A stretch of DNA of 64,000 nucleotides from Streptomyces sp. Ncost-T10-10d. Lineage in GTDB: Bacteria > Actinomycetota > Actinomycetes > Streptomycetales > Streptomycetaceae. The notes beneath the pieces are model-generated. The model searched no databases, was not told where the DNA came from, and was given only the letters and a program-made list of their open reading frames with translations. The stretch's first letter is position 1; each line of letters starts with the position of its first letter. The position numbers and the translations under genes are program-made. Location: the NCBI RefSeq assembly GCF_900091955.1, contig NZ_FMDF01000165.1:1-64000 (forward strand), in the 5' to 3' direction. Below, piece after piece: positions 1-6,819 of the stretch.

Positions 1-1192
1 CCTGCGGGCTGTGTGGGGAGTCGAGCCGCCCGTCGCGGAAGACGACCTCGTGCCATTCGCCGCGGCACCTGACCCGTACCGGTGCGGGGGGCGTCGGCCC
101 CGGTGGGCCGGCCACTGTGCCGAGGCCGGTGAAGAGGGCCTCGGCGACGAGCGGATGCAGTTGGTCGGGAGACGCCCCACCCGTCCGCAGCAGATCGAGG
201 TCGGGCAGCCGGCGCCAGACCGCTTCGGGCACGAAGGCCGCGCCATCGACCTCCTCCCGCCCCACGAGCCTCATCCGCAGCGGTCCGCGGTCCGTGAACT
301 CCAGCAGGATGTTGGCCCGCCAGTCCTCACCGATCTGGAAGCGCTCCGCCGGGCTGTGCTCCGCGAACCGCCGGAGCGCTGTCCCCAGCTGGGGAACGTC
401 GAGCGCCAGCCCGGCCACGATCGATTCGGGAGTCGCCCGGTACCACGCAGGCATCTCCGGTGGTGTCGGATCCCACTCGATCCCCGCCGCCGCCAGGGAC
501 TCGGCCACCCGGCCGTTCTGGTGCAGCAGCGTCAGCCACTCGGCGCGGGCCACCGGGTCCCCGGAGCCCGGGTCCGCCGTGGGCAGTTCATCGACGGCGC
601 GCGGTGTGCCGTCGGCGTGGAGGAACGGCAGCCGGTCCCCGCCGCCGGCCCGTGCGCCCAGTTCGCCGGTACGGCGCGCGTCCCACAGATACCGGGCGGT
701 GCGCCAGTCCTGGACGCCCGAGCGGAACACGCCGGGCGCCGACTGGCGCCCCTTCCCGGCCGTGCCGAACCGGAGGGCGATCCGCTGCGGTCCGTCGACC
801 ATCGGGAGCGTACGGAGGTACAGGTACGGCGATGTCGACCCCGGCCCGTCCGGCGTACGGCCGTAGCCCGCCAGGATCACGATCCGGTCGGTGGCGAGCG
901 TCGAACGGCCGCCGAGGACGCGCGGCAGATGCCAGCGCACCAGGTCGGGGACGAGGTGACGGAGATCGGCCTCGAGTGCTCCGGCCACGTCCGCACCGTA
1001 CCGTTCGGACACCTGGGCAAGGTCGAAGCTCACGTCGAACCGGGCAGCCGCGCAGGCGCCCTGCCAGTCCCCGGCCGCCCGCCGCTCGGCGGACTCCTCG
1101 ATCATCCACCGGGGCACCGCGTACCGGCGGACCTGACGTCGGCTCGCCGTCTCGTCCGGCGCGAAGCACCCGGCGACCGTGCCCGGGCTCAC
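1..1192 (-). CDS. Conserved hypothetical protein, partial (C-terminus outside the window)
   Basis: An uninterrupted minus-strand frame starts at a GTG at 1192 and is still open at base 1, so about 397 codons are visible and the C-terminus is missing. The GTG overlaps the stop of the upstream LRR gene (GTGA), which indicates translational coupling in one operon. The protein is soluble-looking, Trp- and Arg-rich, with no signal peptide or membrane segment and no catalytic motif I recognise. Codon bias in this frame is typical of Streptomyces, and the plus-strand open frames over the same bases are shadows. Its function is unknown. The constant pairing with an LRR protein suggests they act together, but that is inference. 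Confidence 0.75.
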   Translation of the reverse strand, partial: MSPGTVAGCFAPDETASRRQVRRYAVPRWMIEESAERRAAGDWQGACAAARFDVSFDLAQVSERYGADVAGALEADLRHLVPDLVRWHLPRVLGGRSTLATDRIVILAGYGRTPDGPGSTSPYLYLRTLPMVDGPQRIALRFGTAGKGRQSAPGVFRSGVQDWRTARYLWDARRTGELGARAGGGDRLPFLHADGTPRAVDELPTADPGSGDPVARAEWLTLLHQNGRVAESLAAAGIEWDPTPPEMPAWYRATPESIVAGLALDVPQLGTALRRFAEHSPAERFQIGEDWRANILLEFTDRGPLRMRLVGREEVDGAAFVPEAVWRRLPDLDLLRTGGASPDQLHPLVAEALFTGLGTVAGPPGPTPPAPVRVRCRGEWHEVVFRDGRLDSPHSPQ

Positions 1193-2325
1193 CGGTAGAC
1201 GCTCCTCACCGCGCGCAGGTCCGTATGGGTCCCGCCGTCCGGGCGCAGCCGCGCCGCGAAGGACCGCTTCACCTTGCGCGGCAGGCCCGGCCCCAACCCC
1301 ACGTACTCCAGACGCGAGTCGGCGTCGACGGCCGCGAGGAGGGTCTTCGCGCCCCGCCCGGTGAGTCCGGTGTGGCACAGCTCCAGCCGCCGCAGCGGAC
1401 TGCCGCGCAGGGCGCCGGCCAGCGCATGGGCTCCGATGTCACCGGTGACATTGGACGGGGCTCCGAGGCTGCGCTCCGAGGGCGGCCGCCCCAGGTCGAG
1501 CGACTCGATCCCGTCGAGCGCTTCGGCGAGGGCGCGCGCGCCGGCAGGCCCGATCCCGTTGCCGCCGAGACCGAGCCGGACCGGACGGGCGGGGTCGGCC
1601 GCGGCCGCCAGCACGGCGGCTCCGTCGTCACCGAGATGGTTGGCCGGAAGGTACAGCTCCCGTACCCCGGCGTCGCGGATGAGCGCGGCCAGCAGCCCAG
1701 CCGCCTCGGCGCTCAGTCCGTTGCCTCCGAGGAACAGCCGCTCGACCGGCCGGGACCGCTGACTCAGTACGGTGAGCAGCGCCGTGAGGCCGTCGTTCGT
1801 GAGCCCGCAGTTCACCAGGTCGAGGGTGCGCAGAGCGGTGTTGCGGCGCAGCATCGGAACGAGGGCCTGGACGCCGGCGTCGCCCAGGGGGTTGCGTTTC
1901 AGCCACAGCGCCTTGACGGTGTCGTCCTCGCTCAGCGCACCGGCGAGCGCCGTGACCCCGTCGGCTCCGATGCGATTGCAGCCGAGGTAGACCGTTCGCA
2001 GCCCGTGGTCGTCCCGGCCGAGCGCGTCGGCGACGGCCAGCGCCCCTTCGTCTCCCAGTGAGTTGGTGCCGAGCAGTACATGCGCGGCGTGCGGGGAGCG
2101 GGCGACCGCGGGCATCACCCGGACCGCGCCCGCTGCCCCGAGCCCCTGCTTGCAGAGATCGACCCGGCCGTCCACCCGCAGCGTGCCGAGCGGAAACGTC
2201 TCGTCGGCCTCGACGGGATGTGCCGACTCCAGCCGCTCGAGCAGCGGGTCCAGCAGGGCCGCGTCGGCGAGCGGAATGTCCGGGTGCTCGATCGCGGGAC
2301 AGCGCACGGGCATCGGCTGCAACAT
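1189..2325 (-). CDS. Leucine-rich-repeat (ribonuclease-inhibitor type) protein
   Basis: A 378-residue cytoplasmic protein made largely of RNase-inhibitor-like leucine-rich repeats. At least eight units of about 28 residues are visible from residue ~80 on, each with a core like LxxNxLGDxGAxALAxAL (for example LGTNSLGDEG, LGCNRIGADG, LKRNPLGDAG, LGGNGIGPAG). Such repeats form a curved solenoid for protein binding. No enzymatic domain is evident. The start is the ATG at 2325 behind GGGGAG; a GTG directly before it (2328) is possible. The stop overlaps the GTG start of the downstream partner gene. Bacterial LRR proteins of this type in Streptomyces have no settled role. Confidence 0.85.
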   Translation of the reverse strand: MLQPMPVRCPAIEHPDIPLADAALLDPLLERLESAHPVEADETFPLGTLRVDGRVDLCKQGLGAAGAVRVMPAVARSPHAAHVLLGTNSLGDEGALAVADALGRDDHGLRTVYLGCNRIGADGVTALAGALSEDDTVKALWLKRNPLGDAGVQALVPMLRRNTALRTLDLVNCGLTNDGLTALLTVLSQRSRPVERLFLGGNGLSAEAAGLLAALIRDAGVRELYLPANHLGDDGAAVLAAAADPARPVRLGLGGNGIGPAGARALAEALDGIESLDLGRPPSERSLGAPSNVTGDIGAHALAGALRGSPLRRLELCHTGLTGRGAKTLLAAVDADSRLEYVGLGPGLPRKVKRSFAARLRPDGGTHTDLRAVRSVYR

Positions 2326-2429
2326 CACTACTCCCCAGGTCCCCCGTCGGCACCCGGCCAGGAGAGGGCGACCGCGTTCTCCGCCCGCTCAGGACGAACC
2401 GACGCCATCGACTCTCCTCCACGAAAAGG

Positions 2430-2505
2430 TGGCAAGACCGGTCGGATTCGAACCGACGTCCTCCAGCTCGCAGCTAGGGCGCGACGACCTCTGCGCTACA
2501 GCCTT
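2430..2505 (-). tRNA. Atypical tRNA gene, apparent anticodon GCG (Arg?)
   Basis: Read on the minus strand the 76 nt fold as a full tRNA. The acceptor AAGGCTG pairs with CGGTCTT (two G-T wobbles). The D-arm is GCGC/GCGC with GG in its loop. The T-arm GTCGG-TTCGAAT-CCGAC is canonical and the 3' CCA is encoded. The anticodon arm is the weak part: CCTAG/CTGGA with one C-A mismatch and loop CTGCGAG, which places GCG at positions 34-36. GCG would read arginine CGC codons, normally served by an ACG anticodon. There is no spare residue 26. It may be a real odd isoacceptor or a decaying tRNA; isotype assignment is uncertain. Confidence 0.6.
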
Positions 2506-2564
2506 GCCGAGCGTGATCCTAGCCGTACCGATGCCGAATTCGCACACCAGTGCCTCTGTTTGAT

Positions 2565-2588
2565 CGCTTCGCCGCTTCGCCGCTTCGG
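2565..2588. repeat. Three tandem copies of CGCTTCGC
   Basis: Three head-to-tail 8-mers (2565-2572, 2573-2580 and 2581-2588, the last ending in G instead of C). No function is evident; it could be a slippage tract or a binding array. Confidence 0.8.
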
Positions 2589-2651
2589 CCTGATTGCTCC
2601 CTCGTCCCCGTTGTCCCCCGTCCGCTCACCACCCCGGGCCTCACAGGCGGG

Positions 2652-2683
2652 GCTTGTCCTGTCCGGGATGAGCGAGGACAAGC
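2652..2683. repeat. Inverted repeat GCTTGTCCT / AGGACAAGC
   Basis: Perfect 9-bp arms (2652-2660 and 2675-2683) around a 14-nt spacer, 300 bp before the beta-helix gene. It may be an operator or the residue of a terminator; no T-tract follows. Confidence 0.6.
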
Positions 2684-2982
2684 AGGTCAGAGCTTCCTCG
2701 TGTCCGGGACATCGCGCCGGGATTGCCAGGGCCCGGCCGCTCGGCCGAGGTTTGTGTCACCGCCCGGAATCCGGTGGCGGTGCCGATCTCGGCGAAGGAA
2801 CCGCTGCCATGTCTCGTTGTCCGACAGTCGAGTACCGCTTCGGTATGACTGGTCGAGCACGGCGTCGCCGCCTGGAACCGCCGCATTTCAGGGGCGTCCG
2901 GATCGGTGCGGTGAGGCCGGAGACGGCACTCGCAAGGCCCTCACATTCAGCAAAGACCGAGCGACATCAGGAGGATGAAGCA

Positions 2983-3699
2983 ATGCGTATGCGTCATACC
3001 GTCGTCACCGCTGCTGTCGGCAGCGCGCTCGTCCTGGGCGGCATGGCCGCACCGGGCTCGGTAGCCGCCTCGAAATACCCGGGGCAGGTCAAGTGCCCCA
3101 AGGGCGACTATCAGCTCTGCATCGACGGCGGCCCCGGCGGCTTCACCATCAGCGGCAGGAAGTTCTCCGGCCACGCCAACGCGATCCGGCTCAAGAACGT
3201 CTCGAACGTCACCATCACCGGAAACCAATTCACATCACTCAGCGGTCCCACCGGCTACGGCGCGATCCACGTGCAGAACTCCTCCTCCATCGTGATCAGG
3301 AAGAACTCCTTCTCCCGTCTGAGCAACGGCGCGAACATGCACGGGGTGTACCTGGTCAGGACCTCGGGCAGCGTCATCACGGGAAACACGTTCTCGTCGA
3401 TCAGCGGTGATCCCGTGCGGATCAGGGACGGGAGCAGGAACAACACCGTCAGTGGGAACACGTTCACCAAGTCCGGCACGTACGCGATGTTCAGCGAGTG
3501 GGGCCGGCTCGAAAAGGGCGAAACCTGTGGACGCGGCAACGTCTTCAAGAGCAACAAGTACGGAATCGGCTATTACGGCAAGGGTATTTCGCTGATCAAG
3601 TGGGGCGGCCGGGGCGGTGGTAAGACCGGCCTCCGACTCACGTGGGGCAACTGCAAGAAGGCGAGCATCGTCAACAAGGGGGGCAACAGCAGGCTCTAG
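2983..3699 (+). CDS. Secreted right-handed parallel beta-helix protein
   Basis: A 238-residue exported protein. The ATG at 2983 follows AGGAGG at 8 nt. A Sec signal peptide occupies roughly residues 1-30 (short basic start, hydrophobic core, cleavage near VAAS). The mature part repeats short strands of the form N-V-T-I-T-G-N-x-F and S-V-I-T-G-N-T-F, the pattern of NosD/pectate-lyase-like beta-helix proteins (residues ~45-175). Four cysteines may form disulfides. Such folds are often carbohydrate-active or surface proteins, but no catalytic residues can be assigned. The gene stands alone, and its stop codon abuts the 45-bp repeat starting at 3699. Confidence 0.85.
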   Translation: MRMRHTVVTAAVGSALVLGGMAAPGSVAASKYPGQVKCPKGDYQLCIDGGPGGFTISGRKFSGHANAIRLKNVSNVTITGNQFTSLSGPTGYGAIHVQNSSSIVIRKNSFSRLSNGANMHGVYLVRTSGSVITGNTFSSISGDPVRIRDGSRNNTVSGNTFTKSGTYAMFSEWGRLEKGETCGRGNVFKSNKYGIGYYGKGISLIKWGGRGGGKTGLRLTWGNCKKASIVNKGGNSRL

Positions 3700-3743
3700 T
3701 GCTGTGACCGCATGGGTTCGCCGGGTTGGGCTGCGGTTTTGAG
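3699..3743. repeat. Direct repeat copy A
   Basis: This 45-bp segment begins GTGCTGTGACCGCAT and ends CTGCGGTTTTGAG. It recurs in the same orientation at 6621-6670 with a few substitutions and a small insertion. The two copies bracket the pseudogene and the ECF41 operon. They could be ends of a lost insertion sequence or scars of a duplication. Confidence 0.75.
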
Positions 3744-3800
3744 AGACTGCTGACCCACGACGAGGTCTACGGCACCGAGGAGCCGACCTCTCAGTCGCAG

Positions 3801-4170
3801 TCAGCGCAGCGTGTCGATCGCCTTCACGATCAGGGCCCGGGCCTCAGCGCTGTACACCGCCGGCGACCGTAGTTCCTCGAACGCCCTCACATGGTCGGCA
3901 ACCTCGGACGGCTGGCTGATCGTCACCTTGGCGGTCAGCAACTCCACCGTCACCATCGCGTCGTCGAAGACGCTGAACAGTTCCTCCGGCCACATCGCCC
4001 TGGCGCGCCGAAAACGGGATGACGCCCAGCGAGACCGCGGGAGGCTCGACAGCGGTGAGGAGGTAGCGGAGCTGGTCGACGGTGGCCCCGTCGTCGCCGA
4101 GCTGGTAGCCCCATGTGCGCCCGCCTCGCCTCCAAGTCGCCGGAGGCGAGGCGGGGTTCTCCGTAAGCGT
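3801..4170 (-). pseudogene. Broken DUF5753 (XRE-type) transcriptional regulator, C-terminal part
   Basis: The last ~65 residues, beginning MWPEELFSVFDDAMVTVELL and ending VKAIDTLR, are a clear C-terminus of the Streptomyces DUF5753 regulators that follow an XRE helix-turn-helix. The preceding part lies in other frames: QLRYLLTAVEPPAVSLGVIP in a second frame, and a GDLEARRAHMG-like piece in a third. At least two frameshifts are therefore present, one near 4010. The N-terminal DNA-binding domain is absent. This is a dead gene remnant on the minus strand, immediately downstream of the ECF41 gene. Confidence 0.8.
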
Positions 4171-4324
4171 CCTGGCATGTCCCAGGCTGCTGGGACCTTC
4201 GTCCCCTGTTGGGGGGGCTCCGCCGGCGTGAGTGCACGGTGTCCCAGCTTCGGTACGGTCCTCCTCACATCGTTGTGAGGGGTCTTGGAAGGATTGGCGT
4301 CCGCGCGTCGGGGGCCGGTGGTGT

Positions 4325-5221
4325 TCAGCGCAGGGTGAGCGGGGTCGCGGATGCGACGTGGGACAGTTTCTCCGGGTTGCGGATGTAGTAGAGGCCGGTG
4401 ATGCGGGCATCCTCGACACGGATCGCCATGACGCCGTCGATCTCGCCGTCCAGGCGGACGAGGAGTGCCGGGTTGCCGTTGACCACGGTCGGTTCGGCGG
4501 TGAGCGTGCCTTCGAGCTTGCCGATGCCGCCGGCAAACATACGGGCCACCTTCTCGGCGCCGGTGACCGGCCGCAGCGCGGCGTGTTTGATGCCGCCGCC
4601 GTCGCTCATCAGGACGACCTCGGGGGCGAGCACCTCAAGGAGGGCCTGCGGGTCCCCGGTTTCGATCGCGCGCTGGAAGGACTCCAGGACCGCCTGGCCC
4701 TCGTTCGAGGAGACCACCCGGCGGGGGCGGCGGGCATCGACGTGCCGGCGGGCGCGGTGCGCGATCTGGCGGACGGCCGCGGGGCTCTTGTCGACGGCGG
4801 CGGCGATCTCGTCGTAGTCGACGTCGAAGACCTCGCGCAGCACGAAGACGGCGCGCTCGGTCGGCGACAGCGTTTCGAGGACGAGCATGAGCGCCATCGA
4901 CACGCTCTCGGCAAGCTCGATGTCCTGGGCCACGTCCGGCGCGGTGAGCAGCGGCTCGGGCAGCCAGGGGCCGACGTACGCCTCCCTGCGGCGCTTCATG
5001 GTGCGCAGTCGGTTGAGCGCCTGCCGGGTCGTGATGCGGACCAGGTAGGCGCGCTGGTCGCGCACCTGCCCCAGGTCGGCCTTGACCCATCGCAGCCAGG
5101 TCTCCTGGAGGACGTCTTCGGCGTCGGCCGCCGATCCGAGCATCTCGTAGGCGACGGTGAAGAGCAGATTGCGGTGGGCGAGGAACGCCTCGGTCGCCGG
5201 GTCGGTGGCGTCGTCGCTCAT
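4325..5221 (-). CDS. ECF41-family RNA polymerase sigma factor (SigJ-like)
   Basis: A 298-residue extracytoplasmic-function sigma factor. Sigma region 2 spans ~10-80 and region 4 ~108-168 (LSPTERAVFVLRE, then the helix-turn-helix). A SnoaL-like C-terminal domain at ~172-298 replaces a separate anti-sigma factor in this group. ECF41 hallmarks are visible: WLPEPL at 86-91, a DGGGxK-like motif at 207-212 (DGGGIK) and NPEKL at 282-286. In characterised ECF41 proteins the C-terminal domain tunes activity. The start is the ATG at 5221 with GAGGAGAAGG upstream, not the farther upstream codon. It is second in an operon, 93 bp after the flavoprotein gene whose promoter matches the ECF41 consensus, so autoregulation is likely. 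Confidence 0.92.
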   Translation of the reverse strand: MSDDATDPATEAFLAHRNLLFTVAYEMLGSAADAEDVLQETWLRWVKADLGQVRDQRAYLVRITTRQALNRLRTMKRRREAYVGPWLPEPLLTAPDVAQDIELAESVSMALMLVLETLSPTERAVFVLREVFDVDYDEIAAAVDKSPAAVRQIAHRARRHVDARRPRRVVSSNEGQAVLESFQRAIETGDPQALLEVLAPEVVLMSDGGGIKHAALRPVTGAEKVARMFAGGIGKLEGTLTAEPTVVNGNPALLVRLDGEIDGVMAIRVEDARITGLYYIRNPEKLSHVASATPLTLR

Positions 5222-5314
5222 CTTTCGGCCCTTCTCCTCGTCCTTCGCGGGCTGCCCTGGCGGCCGACCGCGTTCGCCTGACGTCCACAGCAAGATCCTC
5301 GCAGCACGCACCGG

Positions 5315-6523
5315 TCAGGCTGCCCGGTCGGCGGCGGCCGGCGCCCCGGCGCGCTTGGCCCGCAGCAGTTGCCGGCGCTTGGCGACGCCTCCCGACATGC
5401 GGTGCACGCTGTACGAACCGGGCTTGTGCGCCTCGTCGGCCAGGTGCTTGGGGATGACATTGCAGACGAACTCCTTGGCCCTGGCGCCCAGGCCGCCGTC
5501 GATGTGGAACCACACCGCGACGTCGGACCTGTTGGCGGCCTGGAAGATACCGGTGCGTCGGCCCAGGCTGATGCACTGGGCCCAGTACGACTGGTGGATG
5601 GGCTCGGGCTGCTCACCCGCAAGCCGGCTGAGCACGGTGTCGGCGGCCCGCGCGCCCAGCGGCATCGCGGCCTGGCAGCTCATCCGTTGCGGCAGGTTCG
5701 ACGGCGCCGCCGAGTCCCCGGCCGCGACGATGCGCTCGTCGTCCACGCTGGTCAGCGTCTCGTCCGTGAGTAGGCGGCCCACTGCGTCGGTGCTCAGCCC
5801 GCTGCGCGCGGCCAGGTCAGGAACGCCGAAGCCGGCGGTCCAGACGGTGACCTCGCTCGGCAGCTCACGGCCGTGCGCGAGCCGCACGGCGTCGCGGGCC
5901 ACGGCCGTCACCTTCGCGTCGGAGCCGTCGATGACCGTCACACCGAGCTTGGCCAGCCGCTTGGCGACGGAGCGTCGGCCCCGGGCGTGCAGGTACGGGC
6001 CGAGCACGCCGCCGCAGACCAGGGTCACCGTGCGGCCGGCCTCCGCCAGCTCGGCGGCGGTCTCGATGCCGGTGGGACCGGCGCCGACCACCGTCACGGG
6101 GGCCGTCGCGGGCGCGGCGTCGAGGACCGGGCGCAGCCGCTGTGCCTCCTCCAGGGTGGAGATCGGATAGGCGAACTCGGCCGCCCCTGGCACGCTCAGT
6201 TCGGCGCTGCCACTGCCCGCGGCGTAGATCAGGTAGTCGTAGTCGAGCGTGCCGTCGGCCGCCAGTGTCACGCTGCGCTCAGCCGCGTCGATCCGGGTCA
6301 CGGTGTCGACCATCAGCCGGACGCCGTCGGCCAGGACGTCCTGGTAGGCGACGACCGCGTCGTCGGACCCCCCCACCAGTTGGTGCAGGCGGACCCGGTG
6401 GACGAAGTCCGGGCGCGGGTTGATCAGCGTCACGGTCACGTCGGCGCGCCGCGTCAGCCGGTTCGCGGCCATCACGCCCGCGTATCCGCCGCCGATCACG
6501 ACCACGTTGGTGTTCTCAGTCAT
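5315..6523 (-). CDS. NAD(P)/FAD-dependent oxidoreductase (NDH-2-like), ECF41 partner
   Basis: A 402-residue flavoprotein with two Rossmann motifs: FAD-binding VVVIGGGYAGVMAA near the N-terminus and NAD(P)-binding VTVVGAGPTGIETAA in the middle. An FAD-closing AAGDSAAP motif follows. It resembles pyridine nucleotide-disulfide or type-II NADH dehydrogenases but lacks a CxxC/CxxxxC redox pair, so it probably passes electrons to quinone or another acceptor. The start is the ATG at 6523 behind GGAGGAGG. It is the first gene of the operon with the ECF41 sigma factor. ECF41 genes are typically linked to oxidoreductases, epimerases or carboxymuconolactone decarboxylases, which fits. Confidence 0.9.
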   Translation of the reverse strand: MTENTNVVVIGGGYAGVMAANRLTRRADVTVTLINPRPDFVHRVRLHQLVGGSDDAVVAYQDVLADGVRLMVDTVTRIDAAERSVTLAADGTLDYDYLIYAAGSGSAELSVPGAAEFAYPISTLEEAQRLRPVLDAAPATAPVTVVGAGPTGIETAAELAEAGRTVTLVCGGVLGPYLHARGRRSVAKRLAKLGVTVIDGSDAKVTAVARDAVRLAHGRELPSEVTVWTAGFGVPDLAARSGLSTDAVGRLLTDETLTSVDDERIVAAGDSAAPSNLPQRMSCQAAMPLGARAADTVLSRLAGEQPEPIHQSYWAQCISLGRRTGIFQAANRSDVAVWFHIDGGLGARAKEFVCNVIPKHLADEAHKPGSYSVHRMSGGVAKRRQLLRAKRAGAPAAADRAA

Positions 6524-6557
6524 GGTGCCTCCTCCGTTTCCAGGTATTCGGCCCCAA

Positions 6558-6584
6558 GACACCGCGTCATCGGCCGCTGTGACA
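6558..6584 (-). promoter_or_regulatory. Putative ECF41-dependent promoter
   Basis: On the minus strand TGTCACA (6578-6584) is followed, after exactly 16 nt, by TGTC (6558-6561). The consensus I recall for ECF41 promoters is TGTCACA-N16-CGTC, so only one base differs. It lies 35-60 bp before the oxidoreductase start, leaving a short leader that carries the GGAGGAGG site. Confidence 0.75.
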
Positions 6585-6585
6585 G

Positions 6586-6605
6586 GAAGTGACTCAGATC
6601 ACTTC
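6586..6605. promoter_or_regulatory. Operator-like palindrome GAAGTGA-N6-TCACTTC
   Basis: Perfect 7-bp arms (6586-6592 and 6599-6605) around a 6-bp spacer, sitting directly upstream of the -35 element of the ECF41-type promoter. It is a plausible site for an additional regulator, but none is identified. Confidence 0.5.
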
Positions 6606-6620
6606 ACGGGGGCTCGGCTC

Positions 6621-6670
6621 GTGCTGTGACCGCATTGGTTCTCCGGGTTTGGTCAGGCTGCGGTTTTGAG
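6621..6670. repeat. Direct repeat copy B
   Basis: The second copy of the repeat at 3699-3743, same orientation: GTGCTGTGACCGCAT at the left, CTGCGGTTTTGAG at the right, with extra bases (TTGGTCAG region) in the middle. It ends 30 bp before the chitinase promoter repeats. Confidence 0.75.
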
Positions 6671-6700
6671 GGGGCGTCCGCCCGGAGAACGGGCCTCAAA

Positions 6701-6742
6701 TGGTCTGCACCTATTGACGAGTTGGTCCAGACCATTTAGTTT
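6701..6742 (+). promoter_or_regulatory. Chitinase promoter with DasR-like (dre) direct repeats
   Basis: Two 12-mers, TGGTCTGCACCT (6701-6712) and TGGTCCAGACCA (6723-6734), flank a -35 box TTGACG (6714-6719). A -10-like TAGTTT (6737-6742) follows at 17 bp. Paired 12-bp repeats of this kind are known in Streptomyces chitinase promoters and match the core of the DasR site TGGTCTAGACCA. DasR responds to glucosamine-6-phosphate, so induction by chitin breakdown products is inferred. Confidence 0.82.
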
Positions 6743-6819
6743 CCCCTGTGCTCCATGGCACCAAGGAATCCCGCTCCCCCTCAGGACCGCCTCACCGGTC
6801 CCTGCCTCAAGGGAGAACC

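Larger units (their letters stand above)
2506..2982. other. Intergenic region without a convincing gene
   Basis: About 480 bp between the tRNA and the beta-helix gene. Several frames are open, but none shows a family I recognise or a ribosome binding site. It holds a short tandem repeat (2565-2588) and a 9-bp inverted repeat (2652-2683), listed separately. The segment from about 2940 supplies the leader and AGGAGG site of the next gene. Confidence 0.6.

Noticed and set aside
460..2061. A 533-codon plus-strand open frame
   Set aside because: It is the complement of the LRR gene and its partner. Arg/Pro/Gly-rich translation without homology marks it as a shadow.
2430..2505. tRNA as an attachment site for an integrative element
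   Set aside because: I found no integrase, excisionase or second copy of the tRNA 3' end in the window.
2565..2588. Tandem 8-mers as a CRISPR or iteron array
   Set aside because: There are only three abutting copies with no spacers and no replication or cas genes nearby.
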